Of a DNA stretch of 64,000 nucleotides, positions 50,516-60,837 are shown one piece after another (position 1 is the stretch's first letter; each line of letters starts with the position of its first letter). The translations under genes and the position numbers were made by a program. The notes under the pieces were generated by a model. The model was not told the DNA's origin, searched no databases, and was given only the letters and a program-made list of their open reading frames with translations. The stretch is from NCBI RefSeq assembly GCF_003217775.1, contig NZ_QJVJ01000012.1, positions 188,001-252,000 of the forward strand, given 5' to 3'. Origin of the DNA: Paenibacillus flagellatus. Lineage in GTDB: Bacteria; Bacillota; Bacilli; Paenibacillales; NBRC-103111.

Positions 50516-51294
50516 CGGGCGTATGGGGCGTTCTTTACACGAAAGAAATGAAGGAGCTGTGGCGAAGCCGGAAATGGATCTGGGTGCCGCTCGTATTCGT
50601 GCTGCTCGGCGTCTCCCAGCCGATCGTCGCCGTCTATTTGCCCGAGCTGCTGAAGGCGGCCGGAAGCTTGCCGGCCGGCGCGGTCATCGACATTCCGAAG
50701 CCGGCGGGAGGCGAGGTGCTCGCGCAGACGCTGTCGCAATACGGCACGGTCGGCGTGCTCGTCCTCGTGCTGGCGCTGATGGGCACCGTTTCCGCCGAAC
50801 GGGCGAGCGGGGCCGCCGGACTCGTGCTGGCCAAGCCCGTTCCGTTCGCTTCCTATATAACGGCCAAATGGGCGGCCGCCGTTACGCTCGGCTCCGTCTC
50901 GTTCACGGCCGGATACGTCTCTTCGTGGTATTACGCGGAGCTGCTGATCGGCCCCGTCGCACCGGAGCGGGCGCTGCCGAGCATGCTGCTGTACGCGCTC
51001 TGGCTCGCCTTCGTCGCGACCGCGACGGTCGCGCTCAGCGCGGCGCTGAACGGCGGCGGGGCGGCCGCCTTCGCGGCGATCGGCGGCGCCATGCTGCTGA
51101 CGCTGACGGCGGGCCTGTTCGAGCGCTACACGCGCTGGAGCCCCGGCACGCTCGCGGGCCGCGCCGCTTCCGTGCTGGCGCGGGGCGAAGCCGGCCCGCA
51201 GCTCGCGCTCGCCGCCGCCGCTACCGTCGCGCTCGGCGCGCTGCTGCTGGCGCTCGCCGTCCGGCTGCTCCGCCGCCGCGAGCTGCTGCCCTGA
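50512..51294 (+). CDS. yxlG: ABC-2 permease, YxlG-like
   Basis: The 260-residue protein starts with a cytoplasmic lead containing LYTKEMKELWRSRKW, the usual opening of ABC-2 permeases, and has about six membrane helices (near 24-40, 80-100, 118-140, 155-178, 185-205, 232-250). It pairs with the ATPase just upstream. ATG 50512 overlaps the ATPase stop. It is the last gene of the SigY-type operon. The following HupE-like gene converges 63 bases later; no clear terminator is visible in the very GC-rich gap. Confidence 0.88.
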   Translation: MTGVWGVLYTKEMKELWRSRKWIWVPLVFVLLGVSQPIVAVYLPELLKAAGSLPAGAVIDIPKPAGGEVLAQTLSQYGTVGVLVLVLALMGTVSAERASGAAGLVLAKPVPFASYITAKWAAAVTLGSVSFTAGYVSSWYYAELLIGPVAPERALPSMLLYALWLAFVATATVALSAALNGGGAAAFAAIGGAMLLTLTAGLFERYTRWSPGTLAGRAASVLARGEAGPQLALAAAATVALGALLLALAVRLLRRRELLP

Positions 51295-51357
51295 CGCGCG
51301 CCGCCGCCCCGGCTCGCCGGCCCGCGCGCGCCCCGCAGCCGCTCCGGCGCGGCCAAG

Positions 51358-52473
51358 CTACGCGCCGCCGCCGATCAGGCCGGTCCGCTGCAGCAGCCAG
51401 AACGCGGCGACCGCCGCAATCGCGGCCGAGGCGGCGACCGTCGCCTGCCGCTCGCGGCCCGTCCGGCGCAGTGCGGCCAACAGCGGCATCGCGGCCGCGA
51501 TGAACAGCAGCTGGCCGAGCTCGACCCCGGCGTTGAAGGCGATCAGCGAACCGGCGTATTGGTCGGCCGGAAGCCCGATCTCCCCGAGCACGGAGGCGAA
51601 GCCGAGCCCGTGCACGAGCCCGAAGGCGAACGTCAGCAAGGTGCGCCAGCGCACCTGTCGAATCCAGACGTTCTCGAGCGCGACGTACAAAATCGTGGCG
51701 GCGATCAACGATTCGATCCACACCGCCGGAAACGCCGCCCGCCCCGTCGCCGCGAGGAACAGCGTGATGCTGTGCGCGACCGTGAACGCCGTCACGTAGC
51801 GGACGATGTCGCGGAAGCGGGCGGCGGCCAGCACGAGCGACAGCACGAACAGCAGATGGTCCGTTCCTTCCCAGATGTGCTCCACGCCAAGCTTCGCGTA
51901 TTCCGCCAAAACCGCCGCCGCGCTGCCATGCCGCGACGACGCCGCGTAGTAGAACGTCCGATTCGCATCGTCGAAGACGGCCTGCTCCACGTCCTCCCCG
52001 TCCAGAATGACCGCGAAATTCAAATGATCCGGGTCTACGTCGTCGAACAGCAGATTATAATGTATCGTAAACGATTCGACACGTTCCGGGGCCGTATAAG
52101 CCAGATGGAACGAGACGCCGCGGATCGCGTCCTTCTCTTCCGCTTCCATCCCCGTCATGACGAGCGTCATCGGCTCGGAACCGACGGCGAGCACGAGCTT
52201 CTCCGACAGCTCGTCCCGAATCGCGTCGCCGTTCGCCTCCAGCTCGGCCGCGGTCAGCGTGCCGTTCCCGTCGGCGTCGTAGCGGAGCAGCCGGATTTCC
52301 GGCAGGAACAGCTCGTACCGGACCGTCCGGTCGTCCACCGTCAGCTCGGAGTATCCGTTGTTCAGCGGGTGGGCTCCGGCCGGCGATAGGAACGCTAGGA
52401 TCGCGCCGATGCATATCATAGTAGAAAACCACAGGGACGCAAGCTTCATTCCGGAAGCCGCCCGACTTTTCAT
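51358..52473 (-). CDS. HupE/UreJ-like membrane protein with an EF-hand loop
   Basis: The 371-residue protein has a signal sequence (about 1-35, ending SPAGAHP), an extracytoplasmic beta-rich domain (about 36-190) containing a full calcium-type EF-hand loop DADGNGTLTAAE (66-77), and a C-terminal membrane domain (about 195-365) with GVEHIWEGTDHLLFVL, FTVAHSITL and GLVHGLGFA: the His-rich helices of HupE/UreJ, which carry nickel or cobalt in some members. No hydrogenase or urease genes are near. The start is uncertain, since no candidate has a strong RBS; I use the ATG at 52473, while 52497 or 52449 remain possible. Confidence 0.82.
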   Translation of the reverse strand: MKSRAASGMKLASLWFSTMICIGAILAFLSPAGAHPLNNGYSELTVDDRTVRYELFLPEIRLLRYDADGNGTLTAAELEANGDAIRDELSEKLVLAVGSEPMTLVMTGMEAEEKDAIRGVSFHLAYTAPERVESFTIHYNLLFDDVDPDHLNFAVILDGEDVEQAVFDDANRTFYYAASSRHGSAAAVLAEYAKLGVEHIWEGTDHLLFVLSLVLAAARFRDIVRYVTAFTVAHSITLFLAATGRAAFPAVWIESLIAATILYVALENVWIRQVRWRTLLTFAFGLVHGLGFASVLGEIGLPADQYAGSLIAFNAGVELGQLLFIAAAMPLLAALRRTGRERQATVAASAAIAAVAAFWLLQRTGLIGGGA

Positions 52474-52552
52474 ATTCCGACCCCGATTCCCGTCCATCCG
52501 CCGCCAGCCTGCCTCAATCGGGCCCAGTCGGAGACGAATGACGCGACTTCAC

Positions 52553-52581
52553 TTTACCGTTCGAATTTGGTACCATATACA
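52553..52581 (+). promoter_or_regulatory. Promoter of the IDEAL-like gene
   Basis: TTTACC (52553-52558), 17-base spacer, TATACA (52576-52581), in an AT-rich strip upstream of the gene at 52675. Confidence 0.55.
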
Positions 52582-52674
52582 TCATAATACGAAACTATGA
52601 AAAGTCGAACGGCTGCGAACGTTTTCGTAGAATAGTTTTTGCCGGCGTCCGGCAAAGCGGGGGAGGAGAACGAC

Positions 52675-53055
52675 ATGCTGCGCTTGGGTCAAAGGGTATG
52701 TATCGTTGCCGACAGCTTCGAGCAAAATTTGACTGTCGGCGATTACGGATATATTATCGCGTACGACCGCAATGCGGATAACGCGTTCGATTACGTCGTG
52801 CGCATTCCGAGAATCAACCGGAACGTTTACGTGCCGGCGGCCGACATCGAACTGGAAGAGACGCTTCTGCGGCAGGAAGCGGAGCGGATCGAGCGGGAAG
52901 CGCTGATCGATTTCGCGCTGGCGACGAAGAACGGAGAGCTGTTCCGGCGCGTCATGAACGGGGAGAGCGGCGAGGAGTCGAAGCAGGACGGCGGCAAGGA
53001 CGTCCAGTCCCAGCAAGACTTTATCCGCCAAATCAATTTGAAGGCTTGGATCTGA
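52675..53055 (+). CDS. Small protein with an IDEAL-like motif
   Basis: The 126-residue protein has a beta-rich N-terminal half (about 1-62: LGQRVCIVADSF, GDYGYIIAYDRN, YVVRIPRINRNVYVPAADIEL) and a helical charged second half (about 63-126) with EALIDFALATKNGELFRRVMNG, which resembles the IDEAL motif found in small Bacillota proteins such as YpiB. The function of that motif is poorly known and may be protein binding. GGAGGAGAA precedes ATG 52675. A promoter lies upstream and a terminator after, so it is transcribed alone. Confidence 0.65.
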   Translation: MLRLGQRVCIVADSFEQNLTVGDYGYIIAYDRNADNAFDYVVRIPRINRNVYVPAADIELEETLLRQEAERIEREALIDFALATKNGELFRRVMNGESGEESKQDGGKDVQSQQDFIRQINLKAWI

Positions 53056-53104
53056 TCGGCGATCCGGCCGCATTCCGGTCCTTATACCGATTCATTCGCT
53101 GCGG

Positions 53105-53131
53105 CGCCTTTCGACGAAAGGCGTCTTTTTT
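53105..53131 (+). terminator. Intrinsic terminator of the IDEAL-like gene
   Basis: CGCCTTTC / GAAAGGCG (53105-53112 with 53116-53123), loop GAC, then TC and six Ts. Confidence 0.85.
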
Positions 53132-53171
53132 GCCGTCGTTTCCGCGCGGCTGCGGCCGGGTTCGTCAATCA

Positions 53172-53201
53172 TTGACACCTTTCCTTCGTTTAGGCTATGA
53201 T
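53172..53201 (+). promoter_or_regulatory. Promoter of the aldolase gene
   Basis: Perfect TTGACA (53172-53177), 18-base spacer, TATGAT (53196-53201), 34 bases before the start codon. Confidence 0.7.
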
Positions 53202-53235
53202 AAGCTGTAAACGGTTTTCGGGAGGACAATAAGGA

Positions 53236-54201
53236 ATGAAAGACACTCACGCGAAAATATTGGACTGCACGATCCGCGACGGCGGACTTGTGAATAATTG
53301 GGATTTCAGCGTCGAATTCGTCCGCGATTTGTACTACTCGTTGAACGCGGCGGGCGTCGAATATATGGAGATCGGCTATAAAAACTCCCCGAAGCTGCTG
53401 AAAGGGGCGGAGGCCGGCCCGTGGCGCTTCCTCGACGAGCAGTTTTTGCGGGAAGTCATCCCGCAAAAAGGCGATACGAAGCTGTCCGCGCTCGTCGACA
53501 TCGGACGGGTGGACGAGAACGACATTTTGCCGCGCAGCGAGAGCCTGCTCGACATGATCCGCGTCGCCTGCTACATCAAGGATGTGGACAAGGCGCTCGA
53601 CCTCGTGAACAAGTTCCACGCGTTCGGCTACGAGACGACGCTGAACATCATGGCGTTGTCCCACGTCATGGAGCACGATTTGATCGAGGCGTTCCAGGAA
53701 ATCGCCAAGAGCCCGGTCGATGTCGTCTATATCGTCGATTCGTACGGCAGCCTGAACCATCGCGACATCGAATATTTGGTCACGAAATTCCAGCGCCACC
53801 TGCCGGACAAGCAGCTCGGCATTCACGCGCACAACAATATGCAGCTGGCGTTCTCGAACACGATCGTGGCGGCGGAGCGGGGGCTGCAATTCCTCGACGC
53901 ATCCGTATTCGGCATGGGACGCGCGGCCGGCAACTGCAACACCGAGCTGCTCGTCAGCTATTTGAAAAATCCGAAGTACGAGCTTCGCCCGATTCTCGAG
54001 GTGATCGAACGCCGCATGATTCCGCTTCGCGAAAAAGTGGAGTGGGGCTACATCATCCCGTACATGATGACGGGCATGCTGAACGAGCATCCGCGCGTGG
54101 CGATGGCGCTTCGGGCGAGCGAGGACAAAGACAAGTACGCCGAGTTTTACGACAAGCTCACTTCCCCGGAAATCGCGATGGCTTCCAAGGGCGGCGAGTG
54201 A
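53236..54201 (+). CDS. HMGL-like / DmpG-like aldolase
   Basis: The 321-residue protein is a TIM-barrel aldolase of the HMGL/DRE-TIM family: LDCTIRDGGLVNNW at the N terminus is the metal-binding DRE-like motif, YIVDSYGSLN follows, and GIHAHNNMQLAFSN contains the two His metal ligands HxH; ASVFGMGRAAGN closes the active site. Relatives include 4-hydroxy-2-oxovalerate aldolase and citramalate/isopropylmalate synthases; the lack of an acetyl-CoA region favours the aldolase side. No DmpF-type dehydrogenase lies beside it, so its pathway is unclear. GGAGGACAATAAGGA precedes ATG 53236. Confidence 0.88.
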   Translation: MKDTHAKILDCTIRDGGLVNNWDFSVEFVRDLYYSLNAAGVEYMEIGYKNSPKLLKGAEAGPWRFLDEQFLREVIPQKGDTKLSALVDIGRVDENDILPRSESLLDMIRVACYIKDVDKALDLVNKFHAFGYETTLNIMALSHVMEHDLIEAFQEIAKSPVDVVYIVDSYGSLNHRDIEYLVTKFQRHLPDKQLGIHAHNNMQLAFSNTIVAAERGLQFLDASVFGMGRAAGNCNTELLVSYLKNPKYELRPILEVIERRMIPLREKVEWGYIIPYMMTGMLNEHPRVAMALRASEDKDKYAEFYDKLTSPEIAMASKGGE

Positions 54202-54208
54202 TTCGGCT

Positions 54209-54667
54209 TCACACGGCGTTAGTAACGGCAACTCCTATGGCGAGACGATCCCATAGGAGTTTTTTTATCGCCTCGGACTCGGCATGGCTGATGCATTCGA
54301 CGATCAGGACAACCTCCGTCGGCAGCTTCGACTGGCGCCGGTTTTTCGCCGTATGGTAGAGCCAGTCGATCAGGAAGCCGACGAGTGCGCCGAAGGCCAG
54401 TCCGATCAGTCCCCAGATGATCGGTCCCCACGTCAAGCGGAAGCCGAACGACGCGCCCAGCACCGAGAAAGCCGTACCGAGCACCGCGGCCAGATCGAGC
54501 AGGCTGACGCCGTCCGAGCGATGAATTGTATCGAACAGCCGGGGCGGCTCCGATCGTTTTTCCAGTGAGACGACGAAGATGCGCTCCTGCCCCATGCCCA
54601 TCCGCTCCAGATCGCTGATGGCGAGCTCCACGTAGAGGGAATGCTCGAACGTGCTGATGACGTACAT
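54209..54667 (-). CDS. Two-helix membrane protein of unknown function
   Basis: I do not recognise this 152-residue protein. A ferredoxin-like opening (MYVISTFEHSLYVELAISDLERMG) is followed by two membrane helices (about 58-76 and 80-100; LAAVLGTAFSVLGASFGF, IIWGLIGLAFGALVGFLIDWL) and a basic loop with a C-terminal strand-helix (PTEVVLIVECISHAESEAIKKLL). Soluble termini and hydrophobic centre suggest a small regulatory or channel-like subunit. The RBS is weak (GAGAAG). Its 3' end overlaps the terminator of the convergent aldolase gene. It lies 9 bases after the next membrane protein gene on the same strand, so they form an operon. Confidence 0.7.
   Translation of the reverse strand: MYVISTFEHSLYVELAISDLERMGMGQERIFVVSLEKRSEPPRLFDTIHRSDGVSLLDLAAVLGTAFSVLGASFGFRLTWGPIIWGLIGLAFGALVGFLIDWLYHTAKNRRQSKLPTEVVLIVECISHAESEAIKKLLWDRLAIGVAVTNAV
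54231..54266 (+). terminator. Intrinsic terminator of the aldolase gene, inside the opposite gene
   Basis: Perfect 10-bp stem ACTCCTATGG / CCATAGGAGT (54231-54240 with 54251-54260) followed by Ts to 54266. It lies within the last 20 codons of the minus-strand gene. Confidence 0.85.
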
Positions 54668-54676
54668 CGTTTCTTC

Positions 54677-55471
54677 TCACAACCTTTTCTTCGAAAAATA
54701 AGGCATCGCGAAATGCGCGCTCTGGTAGCGCCGGCGAAAAAACTGCGCCTGCTCCACGCCGAACAGCTTGTTCGATTCGACGGAGATGACGTAGGAATCG
54801 TACAGCGCGAATCCGTACAGAGACGGCATGAATAGAAACCATTCCGGGTCGAGCACGGACGCGGCCTCGGAGAACGAGCCCATGATCGTGTGATGCACGG
54901 CCTCGAACAGGTGCGAGAAGTAGGCCGTACCGATCCAGCACGACAGCAGGAAGAAGCCGGTCGGAATGAGCCGGACGTACAGATGGCCGAGCCCCGGCGT
55001 CAGCAGCGACCAGAGCAGAGCGAGGTAAGGGGTGCGCTTGTCCAAAAAATTGATGCCGAACATCGTCAGCTTGAACGGCCGGATCGGAGCGTCCTCGCGC
55101 TCGATCAGCACGCTCAGCTTGTTGAAGTCGACGGCGATCCGGTAGCTGTCCCATATGCCGTACAAATAAACAGCGATGTAGAGCAGCATCCAGCGGATGT
55201 CGAGGACGCTTTTGGCCAGCTCGAACCGGCCGGTGAACGAATACATCATGGCGATGTTGATTTTGGCGTTGTAGTTGATGAACAGCTCCCACAAAATGAG
55301 CGTGAACCCTTTCGCGTACATGCCGAGCATCAAGTACCCGTTGCCCGGAAAAGCGGCGGACCACCAGGCGACGACCCAAGGGTGGCGGCGGTGGATCGAA
55401 TTCGTGCTCAAGCTCCCCAATTCGACCCGATATCGCCTGTAACGTTGCATCAAGTACGGATCGTTTTCCAT
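54677..55471 (-). CDS. Multi-pass membrane protein of unknown function
   Basis: I do not recognise this 264-residue protein. It has a basic N terminus, then AAFPGNGYLMLGMYAKGFTLILWE (about 38-62), further helices near 90-110, 145-170 and 172-192, and a hydrophilic C terminus ending FSKKRL. The G-x-G-Y-L/H-L-Y-hydrophobic pattern occurs twice (PGNGYLMLGMY and PGLGHLYVRLI), suggesting an internal duplication of a TM2-like unit. A related PGTGHFYLGLM pattern occurs in the protein at 61575. GGGGGAG lies about 10 bases before the ATG (55471). Confidence 0.75.
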   Translation of the reverse strand: MENDPYLMQRYRRYRVELGSLSTNSIHRRHPWVVAWWSAAFPGNGYLMLGMYAKGFTLILWELFINYNAKINIAMMYSFTGRFELAKSVLDIRWMLLYIAVYLYGIWDSYRIAVDFNKLSVLIEREDAPIRPFKLTMFGINFLDKRTPYLALLWSLLTPGLGHLYVRLIPTGFFLLSCWIGTAYFSHLFEAVHHTIMGSFSEAASVLDPEWFLFMPSLYGFALYDSYVISVESNKLFGVEQAQFFRRRYQSAHFAMPYFSKKRL

Positions 55472-55581
55472 CGGTTTCGTTTCTCCCCCATCTCGATTGT
55501 CTTACCAATTATATCCAAAAACGGCGTCTCTGAAACGGTGCGCGCCGCCGGCTCCGAACGGCGCTCCGGGCCGCGCGGTTG

Positions 55582-55610
55582 TTGAGTTCCAATACCCGGT
55601 AAGCTATAAT
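55582..55610 (+). promoter_or_regulatory. Promoter of the gatCAB operon
   Basis: TTGAGT (55582-55587), 17-base spacer, perfect TATAAT (55605-55610), 54 bases upstream of gatC. Confidence 0.8.
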
Positions 55611-55664
55611 AGGAAGAATGATCGGAACCAAAAAAACGATAGGCAGCAAGCGGAGGTGCGAACG

Positions 55665-55952
55665 ATGAGCATTACGGCGAAAGACGTCGAGCATGTGGCC
55701 AAGCTGGCCCGGCTTCGGCTGGACGCGTCCGAGACGGAACGCATGACGGAGCAGCTGAACGCCATATTGCGATACGCGGAAAAGCTGAACGAGCTCGACA
55801 CGGACGGCGTGGAGCCGACCAGCCATCCGATGCCGTTGTCGAACGTCATGCGGGAAGACGCGGTGCGGCCGTCCTGGCCGATCGAGAGCGTGCTGAAGAA
55901 CGCTCCGGACGAAGAAGACGGGCAGTTCAAAGTGCCCGCCGTATTGGAATAG
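55665..55952 (+). CDS. gatC: Asp-tRNA(Asn)/Glu-tRNA(Gln) amidotransferase subunit C
   Basis: The 95-residue protein is Gat[22 protein letters not shown] at the start and [23 protein letters not shown] in the middle are diagnostic. It stabilises the GatA-GatB complex, which makes Gln-tRNA(Gln) and/or Asn-tRNA(Asn) by transamidation. GGAGGTG (55652-55658) lies 6 bases before ATG 55665. It heads the gatCAB operon, with a 26-base gap to gatA. Confidence 0.97.
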   Translation: MSITAKDVEHVAKLARLRLDASETERMTEQLNAILRYAEKLNELDTDGVEPTSHPMPLSNVMREDAVRPSWPIESVLKNAPDEEDGQFKVPAVLE

Positions 55953-55978
55953 TACCGCTTAGCGGAGGAGGGTCCCCA

Positions 55979-57436
<1,458 letters not shown>

Positions 57437-57456
57437 GGAAGGAGGAGCGAATCCAC

Positions 57457-58899
57457 GTGACGGACAAGCAATTCGAAACCGTAATCGGGCTCGAGGTTCA
57501 CGTCGAGCTGCACACGAATACGAAAATTTTTTGCGGCTGCTCCACCGAATTCGGGGCGCCGCCGAATACGCATACGTGCCCGGTATGTCTCGGCCACCCG
57601 GGCGTGCTCCCGGTGTTGAACCGCCAAGCGGTCGAATACGCGATGAAAGCGGCGATGGCGATCAACTGCGAGGTCGCGACCCACAGCAAGTTCGACCGGA
57701 AAAATTACTTTTATCCCGATTCGCCGAAGGCGTATCAAATTTCGCAATACGACCAGCCGATCGGCCAGAACGGCTGGATCGACATCGAGGTGAACGGCCG
57801 GACGAAGCGAATCGGCATTACCCGCCTCCATTTGGAGGAGGACGCCGGCAAGCTGACGCATGTCGACGGCGGTTACGCGTCGCTTGTCGACTTTAACCGC
57901 GTCGGCACGCCGCTGCTCGAGATCGTCTCCGAGCCGGACATCCGTTCGCCGGAGGAAGCGCGCGCCTACTTGGAGAAGCTGAAGGCGATCATCCAATATT
58001 GCGACGTCTCCGATGTGAAGATGGAAGAGGGCTCGCTGCGCTGCGACGCCAACATCAGCCTTCGTCCGTACGGACAGGAGAAGTTCGGCACGAAGGCCGA
58101 GCTGAAAAACATGAACTCGTTCCGCGGCGTTCAGCGCGGACTGGAGTATGAGGAGAAGCGCCAAGCCGAGGTGCTGTCGGGCGGCGGCGTCGTCGTGCAG
58201 GAGACGCGCCGTTGGGACGAGGCGCAAGGGAAGACGGTGTCGATGCGCGGCAAGGAGGAAGCGCACGACTACCGGTACTTTCCCGACCCCGACCTCGTTC
58301 GTCTGTACATCGACGACGAATGGAAGGCGCGCGTGCGCGCGACGATTCCGGAGCTGCCGGACGCCCGCAAGGCGCGGTATACGGAGCAGCTCGGCCTGCC
58401 GGCCTATGACGCGGAGGTCATCACGTCGTCCAAAGAGCTGGCCGACCTGTTCGAAGAAAGCCTCGGCTATACGAAGGACGCCAAGGCGGTATCGAACTGG
58501 ATCATGGGCGATTTGCTCGGCTACTTGAACGCGAACGGCCTGGAGATCGACGCCGTCCGGATTACCGGACAAGGGCTGGGCGAGATGATCGGACTGATCG
58601 AGAAAGGAACGATCAGCGGCAAAATCGCCAAAACCGTGTTCAAGGAAATGCTCGTGTCGGGCAAGCGTCCGGAGCAGATCGTCGAGGAGCAAGGCCTCGT
58701 CCAAATTAGCGACGAAGGCGCGATCCGGGCGATCGTCGACAAAGTCGTCGAGGCGAATCCGCAATCGGTCGCCGATTACAAGGCCGGCAAAGAGAAGGCC
58801 GTCGGCTTCCTCGTCGGCCAAGTGATGCGGGAGTCGAAAGGGAAAGCGAATCCGGGTCTCGTCAACCAGCTGATCGTGGATCGGCTGAAAAGCGAATAA
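57457..58899 (+). CDS. gatB: Asp-tRNA(Asn)/Glu-tRNA(Gln) amidotransferase subunit B
   Basis: The 480-residue protein is GatB, which phosphorylates the mischarged aminoacyl-tRNA and accepts ammonia. Diagnostic blocks: [54 protein letters not shown], and the C-terminal YqeY-like tail. Start is GTG 57457 with AAGGAGGAG upstream. The operon ends at the strong terminator at 58939. Confidence 0.97.
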   Translation: MTDKQFETVIGLEVHVELHTNTKIFCGCSTEFGAPPNTHTCPVCLGHPGVLPVLNRQAVEYAMKAAMAINCEVATHSKFDRKNYFYPDSPKAYQISQYDQPIGQNGWIDIEVNGRTKRIGITRLHLEEDAGKLTHVDGGYASLVDFNRVGTPLLEIVSEPDIRSPEEARAYLEKLKAIIQYCDVSDVKMEEGSLRCDANISLRPYGQEKFGTKAELKNMNSFRGVQRGLEYEEKRQAEVLSGGGVVVQETRRWDEAQGKTVSMRGKEEAHDYRYFPDPDLVRLYIDDEWKARVRATIPELPDARKARYTEQLGLPAYDAEVITSSKELADLFEESLGYTKDAKAVSNWIMGDLLGYLNANGLEIDAVRITGQGLGEMIGLIEKGTISGKIAKTVFKEMLVSGKRPEQIVEEQGLVQISDEGAIRAIVDKVVEANPQSVADYKAGKEKAVGFLVGQVMRESKGKANPGLVNQLIVDRLKSE

Positions 58900-58938
58900 G
58901 CGGTGACACGTCGCGAACGAACGCGGGTGAACGGCCGC

Positions 58939-58970
58939 AAGCGGAAGGAATCCCCTTCCGCTTTTTTTTT
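58939..58970 (+). terminator. Intrinsic terminator of gatCAB
   Basis: 10-bp stem AAGCGGAAGG / CCTTCCGCTT (58939-58948 with 58954-58963) followed by Ts to 58970. Confidence 0.92.
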
Positions 58971-59038
58971 CGCCCGCGATGAACTTTAGGCCGTTTCGGA
59001 CGTATTAACCATAGAACCGTAACCGAGGAGGAATCCCT

Positions 59039-60727
59039 TTGAAAAAAAAGTTTAAAGTGAACCGCACGATGATCGCCGCTTCGCTCGCCTTGGCGCTGGC
59101 CGTGCCGGGCACCGCCGCCTATGCGGCGGATGCCGCTTCGACCGTGCCGCCCGCCGCCGAGGCGAACGTCTCCGTGCCGGCGACCGCGCTCGTCCCGCTG
59201 CGCGACTTCAGCGAATCGATCGGCGCCTTCGTCCAATGGAACGAAGCCGACCGGTCCGTCATCGTCTTGCGCGGAGACGTCGAGCTCGTCCTGAAGATCG
59301 GCGACGCGTCGTATACGTTGAACGGCAAGCCGATGACGCTGGACAAGCCCGTCGAGCTTGCCGGCGAGAAAACTGTCGTGACGCTCGGCGTCTTGACCGA
59401 AGTGTTCGGCGTCAAGGCGGGATGGAACGCGCAGACGGGCACCGTTATCGTCGCCAAGGACGATTACCCGCTGCTCGCCAGCTCGTTCATCGCCGCGCTG
59501 AATGCCGGCAAATTCGCCGAGGCGTCCGCCTACCTGAACGACTCGGTGCGGAAGCTCGTTCCCGAGCCGCTGCTCCGCCAATATTGGGGAAGCATCGCTC
59601 AGACGTTCGGTCCGATGGGACCGCAGGTCGCCGCTTCCGAAAGCTCTAACGCCGTTCACCGCAACGCGACGCTCGTGTACGACACGAACGCGGCTCCGTT
59701 CGAGATGACCGTCCGCTTCGATACGTACGGCCGGATCGACGACTGGTTCGTGCCGGCGTCCCCGACGATGGGCGGTTATGCGAAGCCGGCGTATGACGAC
59801 GCGTCGAAATATACGGAGAAAGAAGTGACGATCGGCGAAGGTCCGCTCGCGCTGCCGGGCACGCTGACCGTTCCGGCGGGCAAAGGGCCGTTTCCGGCGG
59901 TCGTGCTCGTGCACGGCTCCGGCCCGCACGATCGCGACGAATCGATCGGCGCGGTCAAGCCGTTCCGCGACCTGGCGGTCGGCTTGGCGGCTCAGGGCAT
60001 CGCCGTCCTCCGCTACGAGAAGGTGACGCGCGAGCATTCGCTCAAGTCGCAGCTGTCCGGCGCTCCGTTTACCGTGAACGAGGAGACGGTGGACGACGCG
60101 ATCCGGGCCGTTGAGCTGCTGAAGCGAACGGAAGGCATCGACGCGTCCGGCATCTATGTGGCGGGTCACAGCCAAGCCGGCATGCTCATTCCGCGCATCG
60201 TCGAAGCGGGGCGGGATCTCGGCATCGCCGGGACGATCGTCCTGGCCGGACCGTCTAGGCCGCTCGAAGATTTGCTTCTCGAGCAGCTGAAGCATCAGCT
60301 GGAGCTCGCGAAGAAGGCCGGGCAGCCGGCGGAACCGCTCGAGCAGCAGCTCGCGTTTTACGAGCAGCAAATCAAGCTGCTGAAGGACCCGCAGGTGACG
60401 GTCGACAATCCGCCGGCGGGCTTCATGCTCGGCAACGCGGCATGGTGGGTCGATTTCCGCAACACGTATGCCGGCGAGCAGGCGAAGGATCAAAAGGGCC
60501 GGATGCTGATCGTGCAAGGGGAGAACGACGTGCAAGTATTCCCCGACAACCTGGACGGCTGGAAGAAGTCGCTGTCCGCCCGTACGGACGTCGCGTACAA
60601 GCTGTATCCGAAAATGAACCATACGCTCGTCGAGTTCGACGGCGAATCGACCGGCGCCGAATATGCGATTCCCGCCAACGTGCCGGATTATCTCATCGGC
60701 GACATCGCCAAATGGATCAAGCCCTAA
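59039..60727 (+). CDS. Secreted alpha/beta hydrolase with copper-amine-oxidase-N-like domain
   Basis: The 562-residue protein has a signal peptide (about 1-30, ending TAAYAADA), a stalk-like copper amine oxidase N-terminal domain (about 42-140: LVPLRDFSESIGAFVQWNE... and VTLGVLTEVFGVKAGWN), a DUF3887-like domain (about 148-245) and an alpha/beta hydrolase (about 255-562) with nucleophile S378 in GHSQAG, acid in QGENDVQV and His in KMNHTLVEF. The combination suggests a cell-surface esterase or peptidase. The start is TTG 59039, chosen because GAGGAGGAA precedes it and the Lys-rich signal begins there. A terminator follows. Confidence 0.9.
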   Translation: MKKKFKVNRTMIAASLALALAVPGTAAYAADAASTVPPAAEANVSVPATALVPLRDFSESIGAFVQWNEADRSVIVLRGDVELVLKIGDASYTLNGKPMTLDKPVELAGEKTVVTLGVLTEVFGVKAGWNAQTGTVIVAKDDYPLLASSFIAALNAGKFAEASAYLNDSVRKLVPEPLLRQYWGSIAQTFGPMGPQVAASESSNAVHRNATLVYDTNAAPFEMTVRFDTYGRIDDWFVPASPTMGGYAKPAYDDASKYTEKEVTIGEGPLALPGTLTVPAGKGPFPAVVLVHGSGPHDRDESIGAVKPFRDLAVGLAAQGIAVLRYEKVTREHSLKSQLSGAPFTVNEETVDDAIRAVELLKRTEGIDASGIYVAGHSQAGMLIPRIVEAGRDLGIAGTIVLAGPSRPLEDLLLEQLKHQLELAKKAGQPAEPLEQQLAFYEQQIKLLKDPQVTVDNPPAGFMLGNAAWWVDFRNTYAGEQAKDQKGRMLIVQGENDVQVFPDNLDGWKKSLSARTDVAYKLYPKMNHTLVEFDGESTGAEYAIPANVPDYLIGDIAKWIKP

Positions 60728-60742
60728 TCGTTCTTTGTTCCG

Positions 60743-60767
60743 GGACGCCTACGACAGGCGTCCTTTT
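60743..60767 (+). terminator. Intrinsic terminator of the hydrolase gene
   Basis: GGACGCCT / AGGCGTCC (60743-60750 with 60756-60763), loop ACGAC, then TTTT. Confidence 0.85.
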
Positions 60768-60837
60768 ATTCATGTTTTGCCGCATTCCGTGATACAATAG
60801 AAGTTGCCAACGTTTTCTAACGCTATCGACGCAGGGG

